Origin: Candidatus Saccharimonadota bacterium
GTDB lineage: Bacteria > Patescibacteriota > Saccharimonadia > Saccharimonadales > Saccharimonadaceae
Assembly: GCA_017652105.1 (NCBI GenBank)
Contig: JAGCBP010000015.1
Coordinates: 1-64,000 of the forward strand
DNA length: 64,000 nucleotides
Reading direction: 5' to 3'
A model generated the notes under the pieces. It did no database searches. It was not told where the DNA came from and saw nothing but the letters and a program-made list of their open reading frames with translations. Every line of letters starts with the position of its first letter. Within the stretch, counting starts at the first letter, position 1. The translations under genes were made by a program, and so were the position numbers. Of this stretch, positions 56,388 through 63,705 are shown one piece after another.

Positions 56388-56908
56388 GAATTTTAGGAAT
56401 AGATCCGGGAATTGGGATTTGCGGATTTGGGCTGATTAAGGCTGAAAGCGGTGATGATTTTAAAACTTTGGATTTTGGCGCGGTAACGACCAAAGTAGAT
56501 GCGCCGATGCCTTCGCGTTTGAAAGAATTATACGATTCTCTGGTGGAAGTTTTTGAACAAACAAAACCAGATATGGTGGCGGTAGAAAAGTTGTTTTTTT
56601 CGAAAAATATTACGACGGGAATAGCGGTGGCGGAAGCTAGAGGGATTGTGCTTTTGGTGGCGGAGCAAAAAGGTGTGCGAGTATTTGAATATACGCCAAA
56701 TGAAATTAAGAAAATTTTGACTGGATACGGGGCGGCTTCGAAAGCGCAAATGCAAGAAATGGTACGGGTGACTTTGGGGCTTTCTAGTAAACCAAAACCG
56801 GATGATGCCGCGGATGCTCTAGCTGTGGCGATTGTTTGTGGATATCTGTATAAAACTGGTGAAACCGGCGGAAGTTATAAATTTTCGAATAATCGTGGTA
56901 AAATGTAA
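56384..56908 (+). CDS. ruvC: Holliday junction resolvase RuvC
   Basis: 174 residues. Catalytic acids: Asp in ILGIDPGIGICGFG, Glu in VAVEKLFFSKN, and the Asp pair in KPDDAADALAVAI. It cuts Holliday junctions held by RuvA-RuvB. It overlaps radA by 4 nt; ruvA follows. Confidence 0.94.
   Translation: MRILGIDPGIGICGFGLIKAESGDDFKTLDFGAVTTKVDAPMPSRLKELYDSLVEVFEQTKPDMVAVEKLFFSKNITTGIAVAEARGIVLLVAEQKGVRVFEYTPNEIKKILTGYGAASKAQMQEMVRVTLGLSSKPKPDDAADALAVAIVCGYLYKTGETGGSYKFSNNRGKM
56896..56904 (+). promoter_or_regulatory. Internal promoter before ruvA
   Basis: TGGTAAAAT, hexamer 56899-56904 at the end of ruvC, 6 nt before ATG 56911. Confidence 0.6.
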
Positions 56909-56910
56909 AT

Positions 56911-57495
56911 ATGATTTCGCATGTAAAAGGTGTTGTGGATGAAAAATTTGGAAACTCTGTAGTGATTGATGTGAACGGAGTGGGATATGAGGTGATGGTG
57001 CCGGTTTTTGATTATGATGAGGCGAGATTGGGCGAGGAAAGAAAATTTTTTACTTATCATGCGGTGAGAGAACAATCTGAAGAGTTGTACGGATTTTCCT
57101 CTTTGACCGCCAAGAGATTGTTTGAACTTTTGATTTCGGTGCAGGGGATTGGGCCGAAGGCGGGAATTGCGATTTTGTCTTTGGCAGAGGCTGAGGAAGT
57201 GAGAAATGCAATTGCAAATGCGGATGCTAGTTTTATTACTAAAGCTTCGGGTGTAGGTAAGAAGTCGGCGGAAAGGGTGATCGTGGATCTTAGAGATAAA
57301 GTAGGGGCGCCATCAAAATATGGTGCGACTGAGGTGAAGGCTGGGGCGGTTGGTGGCGCTTCGAAAGAGCCGGATGAGGCTCTAGATGCCTTGATGGCGC
57401 TGGGATTTACTTTGAAAGAAGCTACGGAAGCTTTGAAAGATGTAGATACTGCTTTGCCAACGGAAGAACGAATCAAAAAAGCATTGCAAAAATAG
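56911..57495 (+). CDS. ruvA: Holliday junction branch-migration subunit RuvA
   Basis: 194 residues. OB-fold (ISHVKGVVDEKFGNSVVIDV), helix-hairpin-helix motifs (LLISVQGIGPKAGIAILS, ITKASGVGKKSAERVIVDL) and the C-terminal UBA-like domain (ALDALMALGFTLKEATEAL). It binds the four-way junction and recruits RuvB, which is not in the window. It starts 2 nt after ruvC and also has a leaderless-type promoter. Confidence 0.94.
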   Translation: MISHVKGVVDEKFGNSVVIDVNGVGYEVMVPVFDYDEARLGEERKFFTYHAVREQSEELYGFSSLTAKRLFELLISVQGIGPKAGIAILSLAEAEEVRNAIANADASFITKASGVGKKSAERVIVDLRDKVGAPSKYGATEVKAGAVGGASKEPDEALDALMALGFTLKEATEALKDVDTALPTEERIKKALQK

Positions 57496-57503
57496 GTGTA
57501 GTG

Positions 57504-57512
57504 TGATATAAT
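57504..57512 (+). promoter_or_regulatory. Extended -10 promoter of rplS
   Basis: TGATATAAT, hexamer 57507-57512, with a leader of about 25 nt and RBS AAAGG. Confidence 0.75.
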
Positions 57513-57543
57513 TGTATCTAATTGAATTAAATAAAGGTAAAAT

Positions 57544-58032
57544 ATGAGTTTTTCTATTTTAAAACAAATTGGTGACGCTCAGAAAAAGAAAAAGGTTGTG
57601 GATGTGCGTTCTGGTGACACCGTGAAGGTGACTCAGAAAATTAAGGAAGGCGATAAATTCCGGCTTCAGGTATTTGAAGGGGTAGTGATTCGGGTTGATC
57701 GCAAAGAATCTCATACTGCTAGGATTGTAGTTCGTAAGGTGACTTCTGGCGTAGGCGTGGAGAAATCTTTCTTGATTCACTCGCCTTTGGTTGAGAAGAT
57801 TGAGATTACCAAGCGTTCTAAGGTGCGCCGCAATAATCTTTCTTATTTGCGCGCAAGAAGTGGTAAGTCTGCTCGTCTCGCCGGTAAAGATTTTGATAGA
57901 GCCGCAGTAAATGATGTGAAGGTGGAAGAGGAAGCGCCTAAAGAAGAAAAGAATGAGGAAACTCCAGAGACTGAAGCTAAACCAGTTGAAGCTGAGAAAC
58001 CAGCTGAAGAAGCTAAGCCAGCTGAGGCTTAA
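57544..58032 (+). CDS. rplS: 50S ribosomal protein L19 with acidic C-terminal extension
   Basis: 162 residues; L19 itself is about 115. Core: SGDTVKVTQKIKEGDKFRLQ, FEGVVIRVDRK, GVGVEKSFLIHSPLVEKIE, RRNNLSYLRARSGKSARL. The remaining 45 residues are Glu/Pro/Ala/Lys-rich (EEEAPKEEKNEETPETEAKP). Such a low-complexity tail is unusual for L19 and may reach outside the ribosome. The stop overlaps the next ATG (TTAATGG). Confidence 0.93.
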   Translation: MSFSILKQIGDAQKKKKVVDVRSGDTVKVTQKIKEGDKFRLQVFEGVVIRVDRKESHTARIVVRKVTSGVGVEKSFLIHSPLVEKIEITKRSKVRRNNLSYLRARSGKSARLAGKDFDRAAVNDVKVEEEAPKEEKNEETPETEAKPVEAEKPAEEAKPAEA

Positions 58033-59006
58033 TGGCGATTCTAGGAATAGATGAAGTTGGACGCGGACCGCTTGCCGGTCCGCTTGTCGTTGGGGCGGTA
58101 ATTTTGCCGGTTGATGCCGATGGAAGTAGGCCGGAGTGGGTGGAGGAACTGAGAGATTCTAAAAAATTGTCGGTGAAAAAACGGGAAGCTTTGTCTGAAG
58201 TGATTTTGAAAGAAGCCACGGCGTGCGGGCTGGGGTGGGTTGCTGCTTCTGAGATTGATGAAGTGGGGATTTCTCAGGCTTTGGTGCTGGCTACTTCTAG
58301 AGCTGTGAAGTCAGTACAAGGACTTCACGCGGCTTTTTCCCAGATAGTGATTGATGGGAAAGTGAATTTTCTTCGTGAAACTAAACTCTCGGATTTTGTT
58401 TCGACAATGCCAAAAGCGGATGACCTGGTGAAAGAAGTCTCGGCGGCTTCTATTATTGCGAAGGTGGCAAGAGACCATTATATGTATGATCTGGATACTA
58501 AATATCCGGGGTATGGATTTTCTAGTCATGTGGGGTATGGGACAACTAAACATATAGCGGCGATTCGTGAGCTGGGGGTTACGCCTGAACACCGGAAAAG
58601 TTTTGAGCCAATTAAAAGTATGGTGGGGTTTAAACGAGGTGATAAAAGTGTTGGTGCTGTAAAAAACACAACACTTGTAGGCGGTAGAGGCGAGGAGGCG
58701 GTATGTGGGCATTTGGTCTCTTATGGGCATAAGATTCTGGAGCGGAATTTTAAAACTAAATTTTGCGAGATCGACATTGTATCTCTTTGTGATGGCAAAC
58801 TGTATTTTACTGAGGTGAAAACGCGTAAAAATAGTGATTTTGGTGGGGGATTTGGTGCGATTGATAAGAAAAAGTTGGAGAGAATGAAATTTGCTTCTGA
58901 GGTGTTTTTGAAGGCTAGACCTTCGTACCAAAAATATAATCCGCTACTCGCGGCGGCTGCGGTAGATGGTGAGTTTCGAGTTTTGGACTGGTTAGTTATA
59001 CGTTGA
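58032..59006 (+). CDS. Fusion: RNase HII + YraN/UPF0102 nuclease-like domain
   Basis: 324 residues. Residues 1-200 are RNase HII (rnhB): GIDEVGRGPLAGPLVVGAV, LRDSKKLSVKKREAL, IVIDGKVNFL, AASIIAKVARDHYM. Residues from about 215 are a YraN/UPF0102 domain: GGRGEEAVCGHLVSYGHKIL, RNFKTKFCEIDIVSL, LYFTEVKTRKN, with the E...D...ExK nuclease-type core (EID, EVK). In many bacteria rnhB and yraN are neighbours; here they are one chain. Likely role in removing RNA from DNA plus an unknown nucleic-acid function. It overlaps rplS by one base and the convergent ychF by 11 bp. Confidence 0.9.
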   Translation: MAILGIDEVGRGPLAGPLVVGAVILPVDADGSRPEWVEELRDSKKLSVKKREALSEVILKEATACGLGWVAASEIDEVGISQALVLATSRAVKSVQGLHAAFSQIVIDGKVNFLRETKLSDFVSTMPKADDLVKEVSAASIIAKVARDHYMYDLDTKYPGYGFSSHVGYGTTKHIAAIRELGVTPEHRKSFEPIKSMVGFKRGDKSVGAVKNTTLVGGRGEEAVCGHLVSYGHKILERNFKTKFCEIDIVSLCDGKLYFTEVKTRKNSDFGGGFGAIDKKKLERMKFASEVFLKARPSYQKYNPLLAAAAVDGEFRVLDWLVIR

Positions 59007-59985
59007 ATTTGAATTCAACTACATCGCCATCTTGCATGATGTAGGTCTTGCCTTCGGTTCTAAGTTTGCCGGCGGCCTTGACTGCTTGTTCCGAGCCTAA
59101 TTCTTTTAGATCGTTGAAGTTACAAATATTAGCGGCGATAAAACCACGTTCAAAATCAGTGTGAATAGTGCCGGCGGCCTCAGGAGCGGTGGCGCCTTTT
59201 TTGATGGTCCAGGCGCGACATTCTTTTTTGCCGGCGGTAAGGAAAGATTGGAGGCCGAGAGTTTCGTAGGCGGCTTTGATAAGTTCGCCGAGGGCATCAT
59301 CTTTGACGCCGTAGCTTTCGAGAAATTCTTTGCGCTCGTTTCTATCCATGCCGGACATTTCTTCTTCGAGCTTAGCATTGACAAAAATGGCTTTTGATGG
59401 CTTTACTAGATCTTGTAGTTTGGTTTGGAGATCTTTATCGGTGAGGCCGTTTTCGTCGACATTGAACATATAAATCACGGGTTTGTCGGTGAGATAAGGG
59501 ATATTTTCGTCGGCGGGATCTTTTTTGCGCTTAGCCTCGACTTTGGCCTTGGTTTCCTCATCGGCGAGTTGTAATTCTAGATTGATGATGTCGATATCGT
59601 CTTTGGCTTGAGCGACAATGTCGGTGACGAGCTTTTGGTCGGCTCTTAAAATATCGTCGTTTTTGAAAGCGCGGACAACATGGCAGATGGCTTGACACTC
59701 GCGGATGTGGGCGAGGAATTTATTGCCGAGACCTTCGCCCTTTGATGCACCTTGTACTAGTCCGGCAATGTCTACGAATTCGACGGTGGCGGGGACAACT
59801 TTGTCCGTTTCGTACATTTTGGCAAGGACATCTAGGCGTTCATCTGGAACTGGAACGATGCCGACATTTGGCTCGATGGTAGCAAAAGGATAGTTGGCGG
59901 CAAGTGCGCCAGCGTTGGTAAGAGCATTAAATAGTGTAGATTTCCCAACATTTGGGAGACCAACGATTCCGATCTTTAAATTCAT
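58996..59985 (-). CDS. ychF: Ribosome-binding ATPase/GTPase YchF (OLA1 family)
   Basis: 329 residues. G1 GIVGLPNVGKSTLFNALT, FATIEPNVGIVPVPD, G3 DIAGLVQGASKGEGLGNKFL, a G4-like FNVDEN that in this family changes specificity to ATP, and a C-terminal TGS domain (RGFIAANI, TYIMQDGDVVEFKFNV). It is slightly shorter than the usual 363. It binds ribosomes and the proteasome or stress factors in other organisms. Confidence 0.95.
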   Translation of the reverse strand: MNLKIGIVGLPNVGKSTLFNALTNAGALAANYPFATIEPNVGIVPVPDERLDVLAKMYETDKVVPATVEFVDIAGLVQGASKGEGLGNKFLAHIRECQAICHVVRAFKNDDILRADQKLVTDIVAQAKDDIDIINLELQLADEETKAKVEAKRKKDPADENIPYLTDKPVIYMFNVDENGLTDKDLQTKLQDLVKPSKAIFVNAKLEEEMSGMDRNERKEFLESYGVKDDALGELIKAAYETLGLQSFLTAGKKECRAWTIKKGATAPEAAGTIHTDFERGFIAANICNFNDLKELGSEQAVKAAGKLRTEGKTYIMQDGDVVEFKFNV

Positions 59986-59992
59986 ATCTGTT

Positions 59993-60016
59993 ATTATATC
60001 ATATTTTTGATATAAT
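59993..60016. promoter_or_regulatory. Divergent promoters of ychF and the 60023 gene
   Basis: ATTATATCA-TATTTT-TGATATAAT: mirrored extended -10 elements (minus 59993-59998, plus 60011-60016), 7 nt from ATG 59985 and 6 nt from ATG 60023. Confidence 0.8.
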
Positions 60017-60022
60017 GGTAAT

Positions 60023-61009
60023 ATGAAAGAAACTAGTAGGAATGAGAGAAATCATGTTGCTGTGTTTGCTATGTGTAGTTTGCTGCTGCTTGCGGTGGTT
60101 TCTTTTGTGGCGTTGAATTTTGGTACAATTAAAGATGTTCTGGTAGGGATGGGATATCAACCATCTTCTGAGATGGAATCGATTAGGGAGAGCCTAGATT
60201 TGACTACTAAAGGAAGGCTGATTTTTAATGCGGTGAGGCCGGAACTTCAAGAAAAGGAGGAATTTAATAATAGATGCCGAGAAGTGGAAAACGAGAATGC
60301 GATACTAGGCTGCTATACCGATGATAAGGTGTATATTTATAATATTACAGAGAGTGAGCTTGAGGGGATAAGGGAACTGACGGCGGCGCATGAGCTTCTT
60401 CACGCGGTGTATCATCGGATGCCGGCAGAGGATAAGCAAAAATTGAGTGTAATTTTGATGGAAGTTTATGCTGAAAATCAGGATGTTTTGGGAGAGGAAA
60501 TCGGAATTTATCCTGAGGATCAGAGATTGGAAGAATTGTATGTGAGAGAGGGTACCGAGATTGCTGATTTGCCGGATAGTTTGGAAAAACATTATGCGGA
60601 AATTTTTAAGAATCAAGATGCGGTGGCGGGGTATTATAATGGATATATTACAGTATTTCGGGAAATAGAGAAAAAACTGGAGGAATTGCTGGCCAAAGCT
60701 AAGTCAATTGAAGCCGAAATTACTAACAAAACAACCGAATACGAAAAAGAGGCGGCGAGTTTGAATAAGGAAGTGGGTGAATTTAATGAATGTGCAAAAA
60801 CACCAGATTGTTTTTCTTCAAATTATGTGTTTAATAATAGAAGAAATGAGCTACTTAGCAAACAGAATGCGCTAAGTAGTATGTATAACGCTATCAATAA
60901 TTTGATTTCTGATTATAACACGGTGGTGGCGGAATACAACGAAAATGTTTTGCACGGGCAGGCGCTTAATATAACAATAAATTCAAGTACAAAAGTAGAG
61001 GGGTTGTGA
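60023..61009 (+). CDS. Membrane-anchored putative metallopeptidase with HExxH motif
   Basis: 328 residues. Membrane helix at about 14-36 (FAMCSLLLLAVVSFVALNFG); an extracellular domain with LTAAHELLHAVYHRM, a HExxH zinc-peptidase motif near residues 122-126; then a long coiled coil (about 210-260) and a Cys pair in NECAKTPDCF. A third zinc ligand cannot be fixed; the Glu/His-rich stretch EIADLPDSLEKHYAEIF is a candidate. Likely an outer-surface protease or peptidoglycan-acting enzyme. Leaderless start. Confidence 0.6.
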   Translation: MKETSRNERNHVAVFAMCSLLLLAVVSFVALNFGTIKDVLVGMGYQPSSEMESIRESLDLTTKGRLIFNAVRPELQEKEEFNNRCREVENENAILGCYTDDKVYIYNITESELEGIRELTAAHELLHAVYHRMPAEDKQKLSVILMEVYAENQDVLGEEIGIYPEDQRLEELYVREGTEIADLPDSLEKHYAEIFKNQDAVAGYYNGYITVFREIEKKLEELLAKAKSIEAEITNKTTEYEKEAASLNKEVGEFNECAKTPDCFSSNYVFNNRRNELLSKQNALSSMYNAINNLISDYNTVVAEYNENVLHGQALNITINSSTKVEGL

Positions 61010-61014
61010 TTTAA

Positions 61015-61626
61015 TTAGCCGGCGCGGTTAATTTTGGCGTTTTTGGCACGAGTAGCTTTTTTTGTGGCTTCTTCGTAAAGTTTTTCCATTTTGGAAACTT
61101 TGATGATTCTAATAATACACCAAGTAAAAATGCTAGTGAAAACTACGATACCGGTAGAAATTAGAGCTAATTTTTGAATTTTTTCGTTAGTGTGAGGGCG
61201 AGCAGTTTCTGGAACTAGAACAGATGGTTCCCCGGCAGGGGTTTCTTCGGCTGTAGAAGTTTCTTCGGTTGTTTGCGCCTCTTCTGCGGGGATCTCTTCC
61301 TCTGGAGTTTCCTCTGGGGTTTCCTCTGGGGTTTCTTCTGGGGCGACTTCAGGGGTAGATACGGTTGGAGCTGGAGCAGGCGCTGGAGTAGAGACGGGTT
61401 TTTTAGCTGGTGCTGGAGTAGGCTCTGGGGCCGGCGCTGGAGCAGGAGCTGGAGTAGGTTGCTCTGGCTCGGTCGGCGTAGTAGGTTCTACAATAGTTTC
61501 TCCGGCTGGATCTTTGATATTGCCATCCCATTCTTCACCGGGAGCATCCTCGGCGTAAACCGACGAAAAGCTAAAGGCAGAGCCAATCAAAACCACAGTA
61601 AAAAATAATTTGACAATTTTTCTCAT
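61015..61626 (-). CDS. Secreted Pro/Glu-rich stalk protein with C-terminal membrane anchor
   Basis: 203 residues. Signal peptide (VKLFFTVVLIGSAFSFSSVYA), then DAPGEEWDG, a Pro/Ala repeat (PAPAPAPAPEPTPAP), a tandem Glu/Thr/Pro repeat (five-residue ETPEE, coded by near-identical 15-nt units), then a helix at about 155-177 (LALISTGIVVFTSIFTWCII) and a basic tail. It probably forms a rigid stalk outside the membrane. The PGExWDG motif is shared with the protein at 17274. Confidence 0.65.
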   Translation of the reverse strand: MRKIVKLFFTVVLIGSAFSFSSVYAEDAPGEEWDGNIKDPAGETIVEPTTPTEPEQPTPAPAPAPAPEPTPAPAKKPVSTPAPAPAPTVSTPEVAPEETPEETPEETPEEEIPAEEAQTTEETSTAEETPAGEPSVLVPETARPHTNEKIQKLALISTGIVVFTSIFTWCIIRIIKVSKMEKLYEEATKKATRAKNAKINRAG

Positions 61627-61634
61627 TATTATCT

Positions 61635-61643
61635 ATTATATCA
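61635..61643 (-). promoter_or_regulatory. Extended -10 promoter of the 61015-61626 gene
   Basis: TGATATAAT on the minus strand, hexamer 61635-61640, 8 nt before ATG 61626. Confidence 0.7.
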
Positions 61644-61670
61644 CACTTTGCTGAAAAATACAAGAGGTGT

Positions 61671-61676
61671 TATAAT
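61671..61676 (+). promoter_or_regulatory. -10 element of the secreted nuclease gene
   Basis: TGTTATAAT with hexamer 61671-61676, 8 nt before ATG 61685. Confidence 0.7.
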
Positions 61677-61684
61677 ATGTATCA

Positions 61685-62392
61685 ATGAAAATACTGAAGT
61701 GGAGAAGACTAGCGGTGGTGTTTGCTGCATTTGTTGCGGTGGCGATGTGGCTAATTTTTAATCCGGCGAGCTATGAAAAAATCTTTGTGCCGATAGAAAA
61801 TACTGGTGCGGAGGCGGCAATTGGTGCCGATGGACAAAAATTGGCGGTAGATGTTTTGGAGCTTTTGGAAGTGAAAGGGCGGGCACCAAAAACAGGATAT
61901 TCTAGAGAAGAATTTTATACTTCTTGGCCGACTATAGAGGGATGTAGTTTGAGACAACGGATTATTAAGCGGGAATTTGGCGACTCAGCGGTGCTGGATG
62001 GCTGCACGGTGGTGGCTGGTGAGTTCGAGGAGCCATATACGGGGGAATTTTTGAAATTTTCGACTAAGGCGGAAATTTCAAAAGGGATACAAATAGATCA
62101 CGTGGTGGCTCTCTCTGATGCGTGGCAAAAGGGAGCACAATATTTGTCAAAAGAGACAAGATATGAAATTGCGACAGATGCTTTGAATTTGATTGCGGTG
62201 GATAGCAAAGCTAACCAGGGAAAATCGGATGGTGATGCGGCAACTTGGCTGCCTAAAAACAAGAAATTTCGTTGCCAGTATGTGGCGAGGCAAATTTCGG
62301 TAAAATATAAATATAAACTTTGGGTAACTGAGGCTGAGAAAAATGCAATTTCGGAAGTTCTGGCGACTTGTCCGAACCAAACTGTGCTATAA
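61685..62392 (+). CDS. Secreted His-Me finger (HNH-type, DUF1524-like) nuclease
   Basis: 235 residues. N-terminal export segment (RLAVVFAAFVAVAMWLIF). The nuclease core is IQIDHVVALSDAWQKGAQ, followed by LNLIAVDSKANQGKSDGDAA and WLPKNKKFRCQYVARQI: the pattern of the DUF1524 HNH proteins secreted by actinobacteria. Cys pairs (GCSLRQR, GCTVVAG, RCQYV, ATCPNQ) suggest disulphides and extracellular work. Plausibly it degrades host or environmental DNA to supply nucleotides to an organism that cannot make them. Confidence 0.8.
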   Translation: MKILKWRRLAVVFAAFVAVAMWLIFNPASYEKIFVPIENTGAEAAIGADGQKLAVDVLELLEVKGRAPKTGYSREEFYTSWPTIEGCSLRQRIIKREFGDSAVLDGCTVVAGEFEEPYTGEFLKFSTKAEISKGIQIDHVVALSDAWQKGAQYLSKETRYEIATDALNLIAVDSKANQGKSDGDAATWLPKNKKFRCQYVARQISVKYKYKLWVTEAEKNAISEVLATCPNQTVL

Positions 62393-62393
62393 T
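62385..62393 (+). promoter_or_regulatory. Extended -10 promoter of the 62418 operon
   Basis: TGCTATAAT, hexamer 62388-62393, within the end of the nuclease gene; a short leader carries GTGGAGG as RBS. Confidence 0.75.
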
Positions 62394-62417
62394 AAAAATA
62401 TAAAGTGGAGGTATTTA

Positions 62418-63104
62418 ATGAAAAAAGTTATTTGGTCATTGGTGGTTGGTGGAGTTTTGCTAGTTGCGGGTGCATTTTTGCTAGGAAGATATGTTTGGCC
62501 AAATACGGTGTTAGCTGATTTGCCGAAGCCGGAGTTATCTGATGGGCAGAGAGGGCAATTAGGAATTGATAAAAATGTCAATGAATCTACGATTGATAAA
62601 TATCTTGGGCGCCCAGATGCGGTGTACCGAGATATGCGAATGCTAAAGGATCCGGGAAATTATGAGGCAATTGGTGGGGATTCGTATTTGTCTGGGTTTG
62701 TGAATGGATTTGAAGTAGTGCCACTACCTTATATTGTCAATGTAACTGGTTTGCCAGAACAAGTAGGCGATACTTATGTAGGAAAAACTTTGTTTACTAA
62801 TAATAATGGTGTTTATACGCCAAATTATAAAGAATCAATGGAAATTTTGGAGGCGTTATTTCCAAAAGATAAGGTAATATTCTTGATGTGTGGGGGAGGT
62901 GGATATTCTGGGATGATGAAAAATATGTTGGTGGCTCTGGGCTGGGATGCGGATAAAATTTATGATGTAGGCGGGTATTGGTATTATGATGGGGCTAACA
63001 AAGTAGAGGTGAAGCGGGTTAATAGTGATGGCAAGACAGTTTATGATTTTTATAAAGTACCATATCATGATATTAATCTCTATACTTTAACGGAGAACAA
63101 ATGA
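62418..63104 (+). CDS. Exported rhodanese-like protein
   Basis: 228 residues. Export anchor (VIWSLVVGGVLLVAGAFLLG). The domain has the order of a rhodanese: IGGDSYLSGFVNGFEVVPLPYI, then the active-site-like loop VIFLMCGGGGYSGMMKNML with a Cys near residue 155, then KIYDVGGYWYY. The loop is Gly-rich instead of CRxGxR, so sulphur transfer is not certain. ATG 62418 follows GGAGG; earlier in-frame codons belong to the preceding gene and promoter. It overlaps the thioredoxin-like gene by 4 nt. Confidence 0.7.
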   Translation: MKKVIWSLVVGGVLLVAGAFLLGRYVWPNTVLADLPKPELSDGQRGQLGIDKNVNESTIDKYLGRPDAVYRDMRMLKDPGNYEAIGGDSYLSGFVNGFEVVPLPYIVNVTGLPEQVGDTYVGKTLFTNNNGVYTPNYKESMEILEALFPKDKVIFLMCGGGGYSGMMKNMLVALGWDADKIYDVGGYWYYDGANKVEVKRVNSDGKTVYDFYKVPYHDINLYTLTENK

Positions 63105-63592
63105 AAAATTTAAAAGTTTGGCAACTTGTCTTGGGGTTGATTTTGGTGGTAGGGGGCACGGCTTTGTTTGTAGTGGCGGTAAGCGGGGGATTTGGTGACT
63201 CGAAAGCGGTGCTGTCTTCTGAATATATCTGCGGGGATAAATGTGATGGTGAGTATATAGAATTAAACAAAGATGAATACGAAAAATTAGTGGCAGATAA
63301 AAAATCTTTTGTGGTGTTTGTGGATCAGAATGGATGCACGACAGCAGATAGACTAGAGGGGTTTGTAAAAGATTGGTCTAGTGAAAACGGGATAAAAGTG
63401 TACAAAATTATGTTTGAAGACATGAAGGAAACTTCTTTGCATGATTTTATCAAATATTATCCTTCGGTGGCGGTGATATCTAATGGAAAAGTGATAGGAT
63501 TTTTGAGGGCAGACTCTGATGAAGATGCGGGTGCATACAATGAATATGAAGCTTTTAAGAAATGGGTGGAAAAATATTTAAAAAAGTCTTAA
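63101..63592 (+). CDS. Exported thioredoxin-like protein with single active-site Cys
   Basis: 163 residues. Export anchor (WQLVLGLILVVGGTALFVVAV). The fold is thioredoxin-like: SFVVFVDQNGCTTADRLEGF where the CxxC site is reduced to a single Cys, followed by IKVYKIMFEDMK and the cis-Pro-like YYPSVAVISNGKVIG. A further Cys pair lies before the domain (ICGDKCDG). It overlaps the rhodanese-like gene, so the two form an extracytoplasmic thiol/sulphur pair of unknown substrate. Confidence 0.65.
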   Translation: MKNLKVWQLVLGLILVVGGTALFVVAVSGGFGDSKAVLSSEYICGDKCDGEYIELNKDEYEKLVADKKSFVVFVDQNGCTTADRLEGFVKDWSSENGIKVYKIMFEDMKETSLHDFIKYYPSVAVISNGKVIGFLRADSDEDAGAYNEYEAFKKWVEKYLKKS

Positions 63593-63599
63593 AAAAGTG

Positions 63600-63628
63600 T
63601 TGACATAGTGCTTTTGCTTAGTTATAAT
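63600..63628 (+). promoter_or_regulatory. TTGACA-N17-TATAAT promoter of the 63706 gene
   Basis: -35 63600-63605, -10 63623-63628. The leader of about 70 nt has GTTAAA/TTTAAC and a small hairpin CTGC-GTATAT-GCAG abutting the RBS AGGAGGAG. Confidence 0.85.
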
Positions 63629-63705
63629 TAGAAATGTTAAAGGTTATACATTTAACACAAAATATATTAATTTAATTCTGCGTATATGCAGGAGGAGAAA
63701 AAATA

